Assembly: GCA_030248065.1 (NCBI GenBank)
Contig: JASAMV010007297.1
Coordinates: forward strand, 1-64,000
Length of the DNA: 64,000 nt
Source of the DNA: Rhynchonema sp. JSB1_4
Taxonomy: Eukaryota; Nematoda; Chromadorea; Monhysterida; Xyalidae
Reading direction: 5' to 3'
This document shows, in pieces, positions 23,901-35,494 of this stretch (the stretch's first letter is position 1; each line of letters opens with the position of its first letter). The notes under the pieces are model-generated. The model searched no databases. It was not told the origin of the DNA and was given only the letters and a program-made list of their open reading frames with translations. A program made the translations under genes and the position numbers.

Positions 23901-26900
23901 GTGCGCCGACGGCCGTGCTTGAGTTGCGCATTGGACCTGAAATTTTCAAAAAAAAACTTCCGTAATCTCAAACACTCCGTCCAGCCACGCCACTAAAATG
24001 ACCAACTTATTATCAATTGATCTCCCACACTCGGATGAAGTCGAATTTTCTGATACGCACTGAATTCAGCCACTTTGATGGTTTCGTTCTGCTCAAAGGC
24101 TTGTAAATTTGGCTGAAAGTGGTTCGTTGGAAGTCGTTTGTTTTTCAATGGTTCGTTTAATCAGCATCACTTTTACGTAATAGAAACACGCACGGCACAT
24201 GATGTACAACAAACACTGGACAGTTTTCATGTGCAACTCACCACATTAATCACATTCTGCTCAGCCGGTTTCTGTAACGGATCAACACTGCGCGGTTTCA
24301 TATATTCAGCACTCAACAACACACGTTTCGGACTGAGACTGGGAATGAGTTTGTTGGCTTGTTCATAGTCAAGTCGCGTATCAATTGGACAGAAATGGGT
24401 TCGCATCAACACGGGCTGGTACGGCGCCAGCACCTCGTTCATCGGATAGGTCGGGTCTGGAGGAACAAGTGCTGATTTGTATTCGGAAAGGTAAGAGTGA
24501 ACAATTCGTGTTGCAGTAAATTTTCAGCATCGGTGCAATGGTGGACCAAATGAAGCAGTGTCCTCGAATTTACGAACAAAGCTCATAGCAGAGCAAAACA
24601 TAAAAGCCAAGAATCAGTGGTCAAAAATGAATGAGCAAGAACCGACAAAACTAAATAGCATCAAATGCACATTCGGCACGCACCAATGAGAACAAGTGCA
24701 TGTTTGGGTTCGTTATGCCACATTGCCATAAAGTGCACGGCATCGCCCACTCTCAACGACGAATGTCCAGCCAGCACCACAGCCGGACTGCGGAATTCAC
24801 GTGAGAACGCACCGGTCATCGAGGGGTACACCTTGATACGCCCCAGTTGCACCAGCTGCAAGTGCATAGAGGGAGGACGTAACGCGACAACGACGGAGGA
24901 CCGCTTCGCCAAATAGTAGGAAGCACAGATCCAGGCAGTCGCACAGTTTCGTGTGCCTCTTTCATCTTTTATACTTTTCGTTGTGACCAAGCAGGGAAAG
25001 AACAACAGCATCACGAACTACAGGCACTCCCTTGATAGAAAACTGGAAAAATTTTCCAATCCGGTTTCAGAAACTTATTGCGCAGGGTTTCCGACAGTGC
25101 AAACGCAAATAAGCGCGCCTGTTCTTTTTCGGGAACATCATTGACAGACGCGCGCTTCCATCTGTCCAAACGAAGAAAAACGCGAGATCAGACAAATAAC
25201 CTAACCCACCTCAGAATGAATAAACGGTTCCTCAGGAATGTACACCCGACTCTGTTTGGTCTCCGACAGCCAATCAGACAGGATCTGTGCGTTGGCCAGT
25301 GATGTTTCACCAACAGATGATATGTAATACACGCAACAATCCGGTGGCAGACGCGGCGTAATGAACTCGAACAGGTCGTAGAGCACACCTTCGAGGAAAT
25401 TGAATTTTGAGATTTGGGGGTGGCATGGAATTTTATTGCAATGCACCGTGTTCACGATGTTTAGACTCTATTTAGAGAGTTTTAGCAATGTGTTAATACC
25501 CAACGAACCATCAGCCTCCTAATCACCGTCACTCTCCATCTCCAGAGAACACTTTTATGGGGACCGAAAATGTTTTTTTAGGTGGACTGTAGATGGAAAC
25601 GCGCAATGACAACACAACTCAAACAACAAAAGTATAACATTCAACACAGCTCACCGGTTGCAGTGGACGGAATCAGAACATTGCCACCGTTGCGCACCGT
25701 GTTCTCTGAAAATTGACAAAGTTCCTGTCAAAGAACGCAGTTTTTTGCAAAAGGTTTTCAAAATCAACGAACGAATGGCAGCGAGCGCGTTTCTGAGCGG
25801 TTCATCTGGATCCGAATGTGATGGCACCAACGATAGACTGCTGACAATTAGAGCATCGGCGTTTTCCAAACTTCGCGTATCAAACGCTCGCGGATGCACA
25901 CTTATTGTGCTGGAGCTGGCGAGATAGACCAGCTGAAGCATTGTTGTAGATGTTCGAACATTTCATTACAGTCACTGTACCCTCAGCGACGCTCTGTGTA
26001 GTTACCGACTGATATTATTGTGTCCAATCTGCTGTCATCCTGCTAATTAAGTAACCTTATAGGCGGAACATTCTTTGTGACAGTAACCAAAAATGGCGGG
26101 TCCCGAATAGGGTTAGAGCTCTGGGGGTACCCGACACCCGACATCTGGCAGTACCCGACACCGACACCCGACAGTTTCGAAAATATGATGTCGAGCATTT
26201 TTGGACCAAAAACAAAAAATAGGCAAAATTTACTTTTACTTCAGCAATGCAAGTTTTTGGCTCAATTTACTAAATTCTGTTTTTTGAAGCAAAATGGATG
26301 CCAACATGCCACATGGCCAGATGAATTTCCCTCAAAATTCTTTTCTCAACAAAATTGGTGTCTTGAACTCGGACGGGTGTTGGGTTCCGAAAACCCGGCG
26401 ACCGACATCTGAAAGTACCAGACACTTGTCCATTTTTGGTACTCGACACCGGATATTGCTCTAGCAATAGTCCCGACCCAATCTCGCATCTTTACTGGAG
26501 AGGGTAGGTGAGCCCTTCAGTGTCCCAGTTTGTGACTATTTTCAGATGGAACCAACCTTCAAATTGTGCACATGTATCACCCAATTCACGCTGCCAATCA
26601 TCGCCCCGGAACTTGTCGCGCACACGCTGACACTGTCATTCAGACACTAAAAGGAGGACAACTTGGTCAAGTTGGTTTTATCTTTACAATGCCTCTAAAA
26701 TTACAAAGTGTTTACAACAACAACTCACAATCGTTTCATTCATTGCAATCGTTTGAATTCCGTCCATCGCTTTATCCACATCGGCTTTGACGTAAACTTC
26801 ACTCCAGAACTCGGGATCACTCGACTGAGCATTTGGGAATTGTCTGAAAGTAAGTTTTGTGAAAAATGTGAGATAAGAAAAAGCGCAGGTTAAAAGAGTT

Positions 26901-28119
26901 ACGCATACTTGTAAACATCCCGCTTCCTCCAGCCCCCACCAGCCCGCTTCGCTTGCAGTTTCTCAAAGAAGCCGACCAGCTCATCAATTTGCAGCCTGAA
27001 AAGAACTCAAATTGTTCAGCGAATTATTTCGGAGAAAAACAACAAAAAATCTAAGGAAACAAGCCTGCCAAGTTGCCTAGTTGCATCGGTGGCAAAAACT
27101 TTGGCTCTAAAGTTCGGATGTCGAGTCAGAAATGGCAGTCCAGCCAACGTGGCACTGTTTGACACTAGAATCACATCGATACTTGACACTGGCGTTGTCG
27201 TCAGCTGAAAACGAATAAATAAATTTGCAAACATAATTTGAAGCCATCAAAACACGTTTCTGAGGTGAAAAACTAACGTCGAACGGCAATATTTCAGGCA
27301 AACTAGACACGAACGGCTGCTGACAACAATCCTTGATGTCTGATACCAATTCGGGAGCAACATTTGCCAGGCGCTTGTAATCGGGCAACGACGCAAAGTG
27401 GGCACTAAAGGCACAACTGTCAGTTATGTTGTTGAACCTGATCTGGTGCTCAGCTTTGTTCAGATTTACATAACTTCTACTCCTGCAACTGTGAGCCAGA
27501 CTTCTGTAGAAGGTGCGAGGTCAGGGCTTATTTTTCAAAATGGGCTAGTAGCAAGAAGCTAGTAAAATCAAAGATTTAGCAGCTTTTTTGCCGCTGAAAA
27601 TCCAACTTACTAGCTTTTTTGGCCAAAATACAAATGTTAGTAGCTTTTAGGCTACTAAATTTAAACATTTACTAGCTTTTCAAAAATTTAGTAGCTAAAA
27701 AGCTGCTAGATTTGGTTAACAAGTCCATGTGCGAGGTGTAAATGTGACTTGTTTGGTTCATTTTAGTTGTTATGAGTATCAAAAACACCCTAATATGCCA
27801 TGGCACTGGCTGTGCTGACGTTAACATGGCACGAAAATGCGTTATTTTGGGGTCTTGGTCTCCTATCCTTATACACAACGGTTCTTTATCGGTTTTTTCG
27901 GATTTTTCTCAAAAATATAAAAAAACCGATTTTTGGGACGTTATACACACATGTAACACCACCACACCAACCAAAAACAAAGGAAACTGACCTTTCAACA
28001 ATATTGCACGGCAGAAACTGCAGCATTGGACGAAAGTCCACAGCAGCGTCGATCAAGAGCTTGAAATCGGCCCATTGCAACAGAACAGACGGATGGGCTC
28101 CGTTGCAAGACAGCGATTT
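20960..28119 (-). CDS. INTS9: Integrator complex subunit 9 (INTS9)
   Basis: Exons: 27992-28119, 27278-27404, 27065-27204, 26909-26995, 26729-26843, 26557-26646, 25773-25932, 25655-25705, 25210-25388, 24684-24855, 24242-24456, 24061-24112, 23752-23936, 23630-23692, 20960-21088 (stop TGA). Phases agree throughout; 630 codons are seen against about 658 aa in the human protein. The missing piece is the first ~12 residues, whose exon upstream of 28119 was not found. Family matches in order include SSIDVILVSN, TRQLGR, VRNGGNVLIP, VLYDLFEFI, AGHSSLRVGDAVHFM and APYQPVL ... CPIDTRLDY. INTS9 is the catalytically inactive metallo-beta-lactamase/beta-CASP partner of the INTS11 endonuclease in the nuclear Integrator complex, which cleaves snRNA and paused nascent transcripts; no HxHxDH zinc motif is visible, as expected. 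The intron at 26996-27064 starts with GC, not GT. The last intron (2.5 kb) holds two palindromic transposons. The next gene starts only 380 bases downstream. Confidence 0.95.
21289..21869. mobile_element. TTAA-flanked palindromic element X
   Basis: The two halves are inverse copies of about 260 bp. It begins TTAAAGGGGGCGCGACATT and ends AATGTCGCGGCCCCTTTAA. The arms carry ATTATTATTTTTCACGATAC and a block rich in GACATCCGAAGG. A sister copy lies at 52178-52762. It is in the last intron of INTS9. TTAA at both borders would fit piggyBac-like insertion, but no transposase is present and the class is an inference. Confidence 0.8.
21866..23624. mobile_element. TTAA-flanked long palindromic element Y
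   Basis: About 1.76 kb, beginning TTAAAGGGTCTCCGCCATAT and ending ATATGGCGGAGACCCTTTAA. Arms of about 770 bp (21866-22640 and 22860-23624) are inverse copies with a short unpaired centre. The arms translate to a seemingly long frame of about 109 codons on each side, but this is the same noncoding sequence read twice. It shares a TTAA with element X, and its far end lies 5 bases inside the INTS9 intron donor (GTACG then TTAA). Confidence 0.85.
26110..26465. repeat. repeat with acccgacacccgac motifs
   Basis: Words such as GTACCCGACACCCGAC are repeated near both ends (26126-26175 and 26375-26460, the latter as gacatctgaaagtaccagac variants), with an A/T-rich middle. End sequences TAGAGCTCTGGGGGTACC and GGTACTCGACACC...GCTCTAG are rough inverse copies. 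It has the same layout as the MITEs in the window but is degraded, with no clear target duplication. It lies in an INTS9 intron. Confidence 0.55.
27530..27720. repeat. tagtagctttt motif repeat
   Basis: Variants of GCTAGTAAATTT and TAGTAGCTTTT occur at least six times in both orientations in 190 bases. It is intronic in INTS9. Probably a degraded MITE of the motif-array type. Confidence 0.5.
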
Positions 28120-28139
28120 CTGAATCAAATTAGGTAGTT

Positions 28140-29090
28140 GATCTGATCTCTGATCCTGAAATGGGAATCGGGGTCGGGGACCGTTCGGGCCGGAAATGGA
28201 CCGGGCCGAGCCGGCCCGACTTTTCGGAATGTCAGGCCCGATGATGATTCGTGGGCAGGCGCGAGCCGCGCCAGTATGGAACCCCATGGTAGGGATTCTT
28301 ACACAGGCCCAGCAACCTGGAGACCATTATTCTGTGTAGAACAGATCCCCGTTCATTGTGTGATGTGTGCTGACCGTGACAGGACTGTTCCTATTTCTTT
28401 GCTGCACTAATTTTTTAATTAATTTAATTTTCGTGCTCGAGCCAATTTTTCACCAAAATCGAAAAACTCATCAGTTTTGCATTATAATTTTTTGGCAAAA
28501 TTGGAATAAAGTATTGGTCGCACAATGACTTATAAGAATTCATCAAATCAATCCTGATCTTCACGTTCATTCACTCTTAACCACTATGCTATTTGTGATT
28601 CTCACAAAACATTTTCAGCTGAAAATAATCTAGCAGATCAACCACGTTGCCGCAGGTCTGAAACATTCTCTTTACTACATGCCTTGTGTGCGATCACGCA
28701 ACGCAACGTCATTGCCCCGTCACTTTCTCTCTTTACGATTCAGGAAAAAAATTTGACCAATTCTTAGAAAGTCATTGTGCGACTGCGACCAATACCGATA
28801 TTTTTCCGATCAAAAACCGAAAAGGTACCGACGGATAAATAAATGAAAAAGTATTCGGGTCTCGGGAAAAAACGGTTTTTTTCGGAAAAAACCGGTTTTT
28901 TCCGCCTGCCAGTATAGCCGCGATTCAGGGCTTTTGGTTTGGGCTGAGCCGGAGATCTGGAGGATCGGGCCGGGCAGGGCGGGGCATCCCGGCCCGAAGC
29001 TTCTGAGGTGACTTATTTTACTCAAAGAACAGTGATTTTTTGTCAAAAGTACAAAAAGTTTGAACGGGTTCGGCAAGTATGTAATCAGTA
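28140..29090. repeat. GGCCCGGCCCGA-motif repeats with A/T-rich middle
   Basis: Two GC-rich blocks (28160-28270 and 28915-29000) built on cggcccggcccga flank an unrelated A/T-rich middle. The right block ends CCCGAAGCTTCTGAGGTGACTT, which matches inverted sequence inside the element 32054-32831, so this is an older copy of that family. A sub-block with ttccggaaaaaaccggtttt lies at 28855-28905. No gene is seen; the missing first exon of INTS9 should lie in or beyond this stretch. Confidence 0.6.
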
Positions 29091-29220
29091 CTTGTCTAGG
29101 GGTTGTTACTTTGGGGCTCTATTAATTCACTGACCTCTTTTTGAAATTGTTGACGATAGACAGATTAGCCCATAAGTGTTGACGATAGATAGATGAAATC
29201 AAAAAGTGCTGACGATAGAT

Positions 29221-29981
29221 ACCGTAAAAACCTAAATACAGCCCCCCTCCCGGAATAGAGCCCCCCCCAAAAGGGGTCAGTGAATTATTAGAGCCCCCCC
29301 CCGGAATAGAGCCCAGCCCCCGTAAGTAACATCCCCCATACAGTAGTGTATTAAGGCTTGATAGTGGTGCACAGGTACATTTACCGTAAAAACCTAAATA
29401 GAAGGGAGCTCTGTTAACTCACTGACCCCATTTTGGGGGGCTCTATTGCGGGGGGGCTCTATTCCGGGGGCCTCTATAATTCACTGACCCGAACCTGAAA
29501 AATTGTTCCCAGAAATACCCCCCAAAAAACCCTAAAAAGGGGTTTGAAAGGATGTTTTTTTCGCTTGTAATCGCATTTATTCGTGTCTATTCATCAATAA
29601 GAGGCGTATTATGTGCTCTGAACGAACGACAAACGTGCATACATGCACCTGTGCACCACTATCAAGCGTTAATACACTACTGTATAGGGGATGTTACTTT
29701 AGGGGGGGCTCTATTCCGGGGAGGGCTGTATTTAGGTTTTTACGGTATGCACGTTTATTGTTCGTTCAGAGCACATAATACGCCTCTTATTGACGAATAG
29801 GCACGAATAAATGCGATTACAAGCGAAAAAACATCCTTTTTAGGGTTTTTTGGGGGTATTTCTGGGAACAATTTTTTCAGGTTCGGGTCAGTGAATTCAT
29901 AGAGGCCCTAGGAATAGAGCCCCCCAAAATGGGGTCAGTGAATTAATAGAGCCCCCTTCTATTTAGGTTTCTACGGCAGAT
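29221..29981. repeat. large palindrome with TACCGTAAAAACCTAAATA ends
   Basis: The word TACCGTAAAAACCTAAATA occurs at 29221 and 29383 and inverted near 29729-29747 and 29960-29978. In between, the left half (GAACCTGAAAAATTGTTCCC, CGCTTGTAATCGCATTTATTC) is repeated inverted on the right. Motifs ggggggctctattccgg fill the borders. This appears to be a palindromic transposon, possibly one inserted in another. Confidence 0.7.
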
Positions 29982-29989
29982 GAATTTGG

Positions 29990-30845
29990 GGGGACGCCCC
30001 CTATACTGGCGAAAAAAACGGTTTTTTATATTTCGTGAAAAAAACCGGAAAAAAACGGAAAACCGATAAAGAACCGCAGTGTATAAGGATAGGGTATACT
30101 TGCGGGCCGGAAAAAAAACCGTTTTTTTTCCGGAAAAAAACCGAAAAAAAACCGTTTTTTTTCCGAGGCCCGGAAAAATACGTTTTTTTTCTTTTTCCGG
30201 AAATTTTTCCAAGTGGCAACTTTTTGGAAAAAAAACAGGTTTTTTTTTTCCAAAAATTTCCGAAATATTTTCAAAGGTTGCGAAAGAATGTTGTCAAAAC
30301 CAATGTAAATCGGTGCTAAACAGTTCAAAATGAGCACTTTTTAATCTCCAAGTGCATTTTTAGCCTATTTCAGGCCATTTCCCGACAAAATTTTCTCCAA
30401 AATAGACGTTTTTGGACCATGGGTATCCTTAAGTACTGGAAAAATATTTGGAAAAAAAACGGTTTTTTTTCCGGAAAAAAAACGGTTTTTTTTCCAAAAA
30501 TATATTTTGCGGAAAAATACGCAAGTATAGGATAGGGGAAGCCCAAATAAGGTATTTTTAAACGTAATGTTAGCACAGACACTACAGTGGTGCCTATGTG
30601 TGTTTTTGATGCTTATTGTGACTAAAATAGTTGAAACAAGCCACATTGACATCGCCCACGCTCGACCAAAGTTGTTCTGATGAACAAAAATATTTCCCAA
30701 CTTCTGTCAAAAACTGGAAAATTTCGTGAAAAAAGACCGATGTTTCCCGGAGGCTGAGGTTTTTTTCGTTTTTTTCACGTCCCAGATGGGCCCGGTTTTT
30801 TTTCGGTTTTTTTTTCAGTGAAAAAAAAACGGTTCTTCCCCATCC
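29990..30845. repeat. ggaaaaaaaccgttttttttcc motif repeat
   Basis: Runs of A and T punctuated by CCGG or CGG (words like CCGGAAAAAAACCG) occur in both orientations from 29995 to 30530 and again at 30720-30840. The open frames here (rich in Phe, Lys and Arg) are artefacts of these words. A smaller cluster of the same kind is at 43240-43300. Confidence 0.65.
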
Positions 30846-31573
30846 GCCAGCATAACGCCCTCACCCCCTCCGCCCCCCATACAAATACAAGGGGGCTGTA
30901 TTTTTTCACTGACCCCTTTTAGGGGGGCTGTATTTTTGGGGGGCTCTATTTTTGGGGGGGCTGTATTTTTTTTATTTTTTTCGCTGCCCAAAATCTCAAA
31001 AAATGTTCCAAAAAATACCCCTAAAATGGAGTTCTGTCAGGGTGTTACTGGTCATTATTGAGTGTTTTTAGGTGCAGATCTTAGATAAAAGGCTGTACGT
31101 CATCATATACTCAACCACAAACGTTGTACATAAGGTGTCTTAGACAAGAACTTGACTTTACGACCCCCAAGCGGGGAATTCCAAGTTGGAGGGGCCCAGG
31201 GGGCTGTATCTTTGGGGGGGGGGCTCTATTTTTCACTGACCCCTTTAGGGGGGGCTGTATTTTTAGGGGCTCTATTTTTGGGGGGCTCTATTTTAGGGAA
31301 TACGGTCCCTAAAATAGAGCCCCCCCCCCAAAATAGAGCCCCCCCAAAATACAGCCCCCCTAAAAGGGGTCAGTGAAAAAATAGAGCCCCCCCCAAAAAT
31401 ACAGCCCCCCCCCCCCACCTTGGAATACCCCGGTTGGGGGTCGTAAAGTCAAGTTCTTGTATAAAACACCTTGTGTACAACGTTTGTGGTTGAGTATATG
31501 ATGACGTAAAGCCTTTTATGGAAGATCTGCACCTGAAAACACTCAATAATGACCAGTAACACCCTGACAGAAC

Positions 31574-32043
31574 CAGTGTAGTACTTGGTCAGGGTGTTGA
31601 CGATAGATAGATTGGGACCCGAAATGTGTTGACGATAGATAGATGACCCAAGTCCGAAATCTGGGGGGGTCGACCCAAACTTGTTGACGATAGATAGATG
31701 GTGGGGGGGGGGTCGCCAAAAATCAAGGTATAGTATAGTGCATTAAGTAGGTAATAATGTGTAAATATTAATGGAAATGTATATAGATGTACTAAATCCG
31801 CGCGTAGCGCGCGATTTTTTGCGTATTTAGGACAAAAATACCGATTTTGAGCCATTTTGAGGCAAAAATACCCATTTTGGGGTCGAAATGTGTTGACGAT
31901 AGATAGATTGTTCCCAGAATTTGTTGACGATAGATAGATTTGCCCATAAGTGTTGACGATAGATAGATGAAATCAAAAAGTGTTGACGATAGATAGATGA
32001 ATTTGGGGGGGACCCCCCCCCCACCCCCCCAAGTACTACCCTG
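31574..32043. mobile_element. hAT-type MITE, GTTGACGATAGATAG motif family (copy 1)
   Basis: Ends CAGTGTAGTACTTGG and CCAAGTACTACCCTG. Target duplication GACAGAAC on both sides (31566-31573, 32044-32051). About eight copies of gttgacgatagatag(a)t(t/g) are spread near both ends with 15-40 base spacers; the core has CGCGCGTAGCGCGCGA. The inverted sister copy is at 41471-41944. Confidence 0.95.
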
Positions 32044-32053
32044 GACAGAACTC

Positions 32054-32831
32054 CAGAGGTCGCAATCGGGCCGGGTTTGGCCGGCCCGGCCCGGCCCGAG
32101 CCCCCAAATCTCCGGCCCGGCCCGGCCCGACCCGTACCCCCAAATCTCCGGCCCGGCCCGGCCCGAACCTCCAAATCTCCGGCCCGGCCCGGCCCGAATT
32201 TTTGGCTCAGATTTTAACCCAATTTTTGTCATAATTTTTGCGATTTTTGAATCTATTTTTTTGGTTGAAAATTCATTGTTTTCCATGAAAAAGTCGCCAG
32301 ATAGACAATACCAATGGTGTGGCTGGGGGTGGGGTCCCCCCTAGGTACAGTAGAAGATAGGTAAGGTAGATGACGCGCCATCCTGGTACAGTAGATAGGT
32401 CGCCGCCCCCCCGGCTGGTACAGTAGGTTGCTATTTTTGGCTCAAAATGGTATAAAATCGATTATTTTTCACTCCATATAATAGAAAAATCGCGCGCTGC
32501 GCGCGAAATGAGGCCCCCCAAGCCCCAAGCTCGGCCGGTACAGTAGGTACAGGTAGGTTGATTGCAGGTCTTTGTAGTGGTACAGTAGGTTGATTGCACG
32601 CCTGGGTAGCCACACCACTGGACAATACTGATCACTTACTTGCTGAATCCGTCAGAAATTTTAGTATTTTTGACAAAAAAACCCCTACTTTTTCAGTAAA
32701 ATAAGTCACTTCAGAAGCTTCGGGCCGGGGTGCCCGGCCCGGCCCGACCCTCCAAATCTCCGGCCCGGCCCGGCCCGAGCAAAAAGCCCAAAATCGCGGC
32801 CCGGCCCGGCCCGGCCCGATTGCGACCTCTG
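32054..32831. mobile_element. hAT-type MITE, GGCCCGGCCCGA motif family, split by a nested MITE
   Basis: Ends CAGAGGTCGCAATCGGGC and GCCCGATTGCGACCTCTG are perfect inverse complements. The target duplication is CAGAACTC (32046-32053, 32832-32839). GC-rich motif blocks (ggcccggcccggcccga) lie next to both ends. A second element (32312-32620) sits inside, in the A/T-rich core. Confidence 0.93.
32312..32620. mobile_element. hAT-type MITE, GGTACAGTAGGTTG motif family (nested)
   Basis: Ends CAATGGTGTGGCT and AGCCACACCACTG. Target duplication GACAATAC (32304-32311, 32621-32628). The word ggtacagtaggttg is repeated on both sides; the core has CGCGCGCTGCGCGCG. Inserted within the element 32054-32831. 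A truncated relative is at 40052-40262. Confidence 0.93.
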
Positions 32832-32977
32832 CAGAACTCCATTTTAGGGGTATTTTTTGGAACATTTTTTGACATTTTGGGCAGCGAAAAAACACAGCCC
32901 CCCCAAAAATACAGCCCCCCTAAAAGGGGTCAGTGAAAAAATACAGCCCCCCCTTGTATTTTAGGTTTTACGGTACC

Positions 32978-33382
32978 CAGTGTAGTGGCAGGCCCATGTG
33001 TGGGAGGTAAGTATGATGCGGGGTTGGGACCGGAAGCGTGAGAGGTATGATTTTGGTCACCCAAAAAGGCGAAAAAACACCGTTTTTGTGATACAATTTT
33101 GGCCAAAAATTGAGGTAAAAACAGTACTTTTTCAAAATTTTCGCCGAAAATCGCCTAAAAATAGGTATTATGGGTGGGTTTGCGCGCGGAGCGCGCGATT
33201 TTTGCGAAAATAAGGTCGAAAAACACCGATTTTTGCCTTAAAAAGGTATAAAATTGCTTGTGAGAGGTATGATTTGGAGTTGTGAGAGGTACGTACTCAC
33301 CCCCCCCCCCCAACCCCCCCCGCGGGTTTTGTGGTAGGTAAGTACTGAGAGGGGGGGTAACCCCCCCCCAGCCACTACTATG
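32978..33382. mobile_element. hAT-type MITE, GTGAGAGGTATGAT motif family (copy 1)
   Basis: Ends CAGTGTAGTGGC and GCCACTACTATG. Target duplication ACGGTACC (32970-32977, 33383-33390). Words gtgagaggtatgat and ggtaggtaagtactgag lie near the ends; the core has GCGCGCGGAGCGCGCG. It is close in sequence to the two copies at 42217-43035. It sits exactly at the right end of the host palindrome. Confidence 0.95.
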
Positions 33383-33390
33383 ACGGTACC

Positions 33391-35494
33391 CGAACCAACC
33401 AAAGAAACCACATTGTCGTCTTCTGCAGTTGCGCCAGGCATTCTCAACGCAAACGTAGCAGCAGCTAGCAGGCCTGAAATAACGAACGTTCCTGATTTAA
33501 AAAATTGGTCCACTGATTCCACGCATTATTTGACGAAGCAAACAAAACGAGAACGAACATGATATAAGTATAAGACCAACAAACAAACGAAAATTGTTCT
33601 CAAAAATCAAAATTTTCTCTTGGAAATTAGGGATCAATGGAACCGAGGCCATCATCAAACTTCAATCACCCTTCAATTTTCCTTTGATCATTGACCAATG
33701 AGAATGAAATGAACGGAGCCCAAAATTAACCCTAGTCTTTGCATGAACTACGTCTAATGCAAACTTCAGCATGCGACCATGGAACATGGAGAAACACTCA
33801 ATGCTTGAGCTGGTGTAACTCTTGCTTTGTGCAGATTTCTTTGATCGTTCTCGACACAAAGCTAACAAAACACTTTGCCACCAACAAGCAATTAAAAATT
33901 TCAAGAAAGTTTGGAAATCACCGGACATACCTGGCCGAAAAGTTCGTAATCCCGCCGCCGAGACGACTAAATGGGATTTCAATTCGGGTGACAATCGGCG
34001 GTCTCAGAATTTCACGCAAAATAAACATGAATTGAGACCACCGTAACACACGGCGTCACTAGTGGTAACGGCTCGAAACGGTAATGGTACGGTAGTGGAA
34101 TGCAAGTTGAAGCTGTTTGAAAGCTCAAAAAGCATTCAATCTCAACTGCAGCAGTATTTTACCGTAATTTTTCAATAATTTACAGCTAAACGTCGTTTAT
34201 ATCTTTGGAACAGGCCGATTTCAGCCAAGATCCACAAGTCGTCGTGCGTGATTTCGTGTCATAAAAAAACGGTCTGCCGCGACTACGGTAGAGTTGGGGG
34301 TCGATATTGGAGCACTATGTGCATAGCGTACATACGTGCACACAGACAGGCAGTACCCGGGGTGTGTTTATGCTGGCGCTTTGTGTTCACCGTGAGGATA
34401 CTACTGAAGCTCGTCGTCCCCACCAGACCCCTGTGATAGTCAAGGCTTCGGCTCAGGGTTACACAAAGGTCTACATTTATGCCAGAAATAAAGCATACCC
34501 TTCGTTCCCACAACTTCGCTTTTGGGCAGGTTTAGGCCCCTGCTTTACGCCCAAAACCTATGCCTGAGCCCAATCCTGAACCAGCGCTGGGCATGGGGAC
34601 GAGCTTTGGTGGTGCCGTCGCAGACACACACACATGTACACAAATGTGCACTAGTCCACCAGTGCCCGTACGCGTGTGCTGATGTGCGGTGCGGAGACCT
34701 TGCATTTGCATTATGGGGGCTGCGTCGTACAAACAGACGCCTGTGCGCACTATCACAAATGTGCAGTTGTTGGGTGCACTTACATGCTCACTATGCGTCC
34801 TGACACCAGTGGTACCGGACAATTGATAGAAATCTCGAACCAAAACGAGCGGGTCTGTGCGAGCGAGCGATGGGAGAGAAATACAGCGCGTTTTTACGTT
34901 TTTCTGACGTATGTGTTGTTGCTGCGCGCTTGGAGTGCGTTTTGAGACAGAAATTGCCACTGCATGGCCACTAGCCTGGCCAGGCCCAATGCCATCCCAG
35001 TTGCACATACACTGCGCTCACTAGGGGGTTGTGTTTGTGTGTGTTGTATGTTCGTGCTGTATGTTCGCCCGCCATCTATATTTGTACGTTTTTGGGGGCT
35101 GAGCGCGCGAAATTAGGGACCGATGATTTTTGCGTCCCGCGGAAAATTTTGCGAGGGATGGGGGTGCATGTGGAAAGATCTCGGGCGGTGTTTATGTGCT
35201 GTTGTTACTTGTTGCGTGTGTTGTTGCCTTGGACGTATGGCTCTGTGCGCGGCAATTTGGAATTGTTTATGAACAACGTGGATTAAGTGTTTTGATAAGA
35301 GCTGTTTGGAAACAATCAACCCATCCAGCAGAAGCAATAGGTAATTATTACTTTAATTACCCAGATCTTGAGATCAGTGATCAATCCAACAATAATATTT
35401 GCAAATAAGTGGGATTAATTTCACGGGCCATACTGAACAACAACTTCAATTTCATAGTTGTACAACGAAAATCACCAGCTGTTAGAAGCAGAAG
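33391..35494. other. no gene supported
   Basis: Several open frames occur but none has convincing family similarity. A plus-strand frame after a possible acceptor at 33829 stays open for about 65 codons to a stop near 34035, but two frames are open at once. The stretch 34240-35300 is rich in gtgtg, gcaca and similar words and shows no motif I know. Confidence 0.4.

Larger units (their letters stand above)
30880..32965. repeat. host palindromic element with gggggctgtattttt motifs, split by insertions
   Basis: The left half (30880-31565) contains gggggctgtatttttt words, then TACCCCTAAAATGGAGTTCTGTC. The same words return inverted at 31300-31400 and, after the inserted elements, at 32832-32960 (CAGAACTCCATTTTAGGGG). 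The inserted elements 31574-32043 and 32054-32831 have target duplications taken from this host sequence (GACAGAAC and CAGAACTC). The right end reads TTTAGGTTTTACGGTA. No gene is present. Confidence 0.7.

Noticed and set aside
29943..30700. Several Phe/Lys/Arg-rich open frames on both strands
   Set aside because: Generated by repeated ggaaaaaaaccgtttttttcc words; frames are open on both strands at once and have no start or splice support.
31598..32005. CRISPR-like array of gttgacgatagatag words with spacers
   Set aside because: Eukaryotic context, unequal spacers, words in a bounded element with terminal repeats and an 8-bp duplication; a MITE motif array, not a CRISPR.
34240..35410. Overlapping frames of 60-160 codons on both strands
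   Set aside because: Composition is driven by gtgt/acac words; no domain, signal peptide or consistent splice chain.
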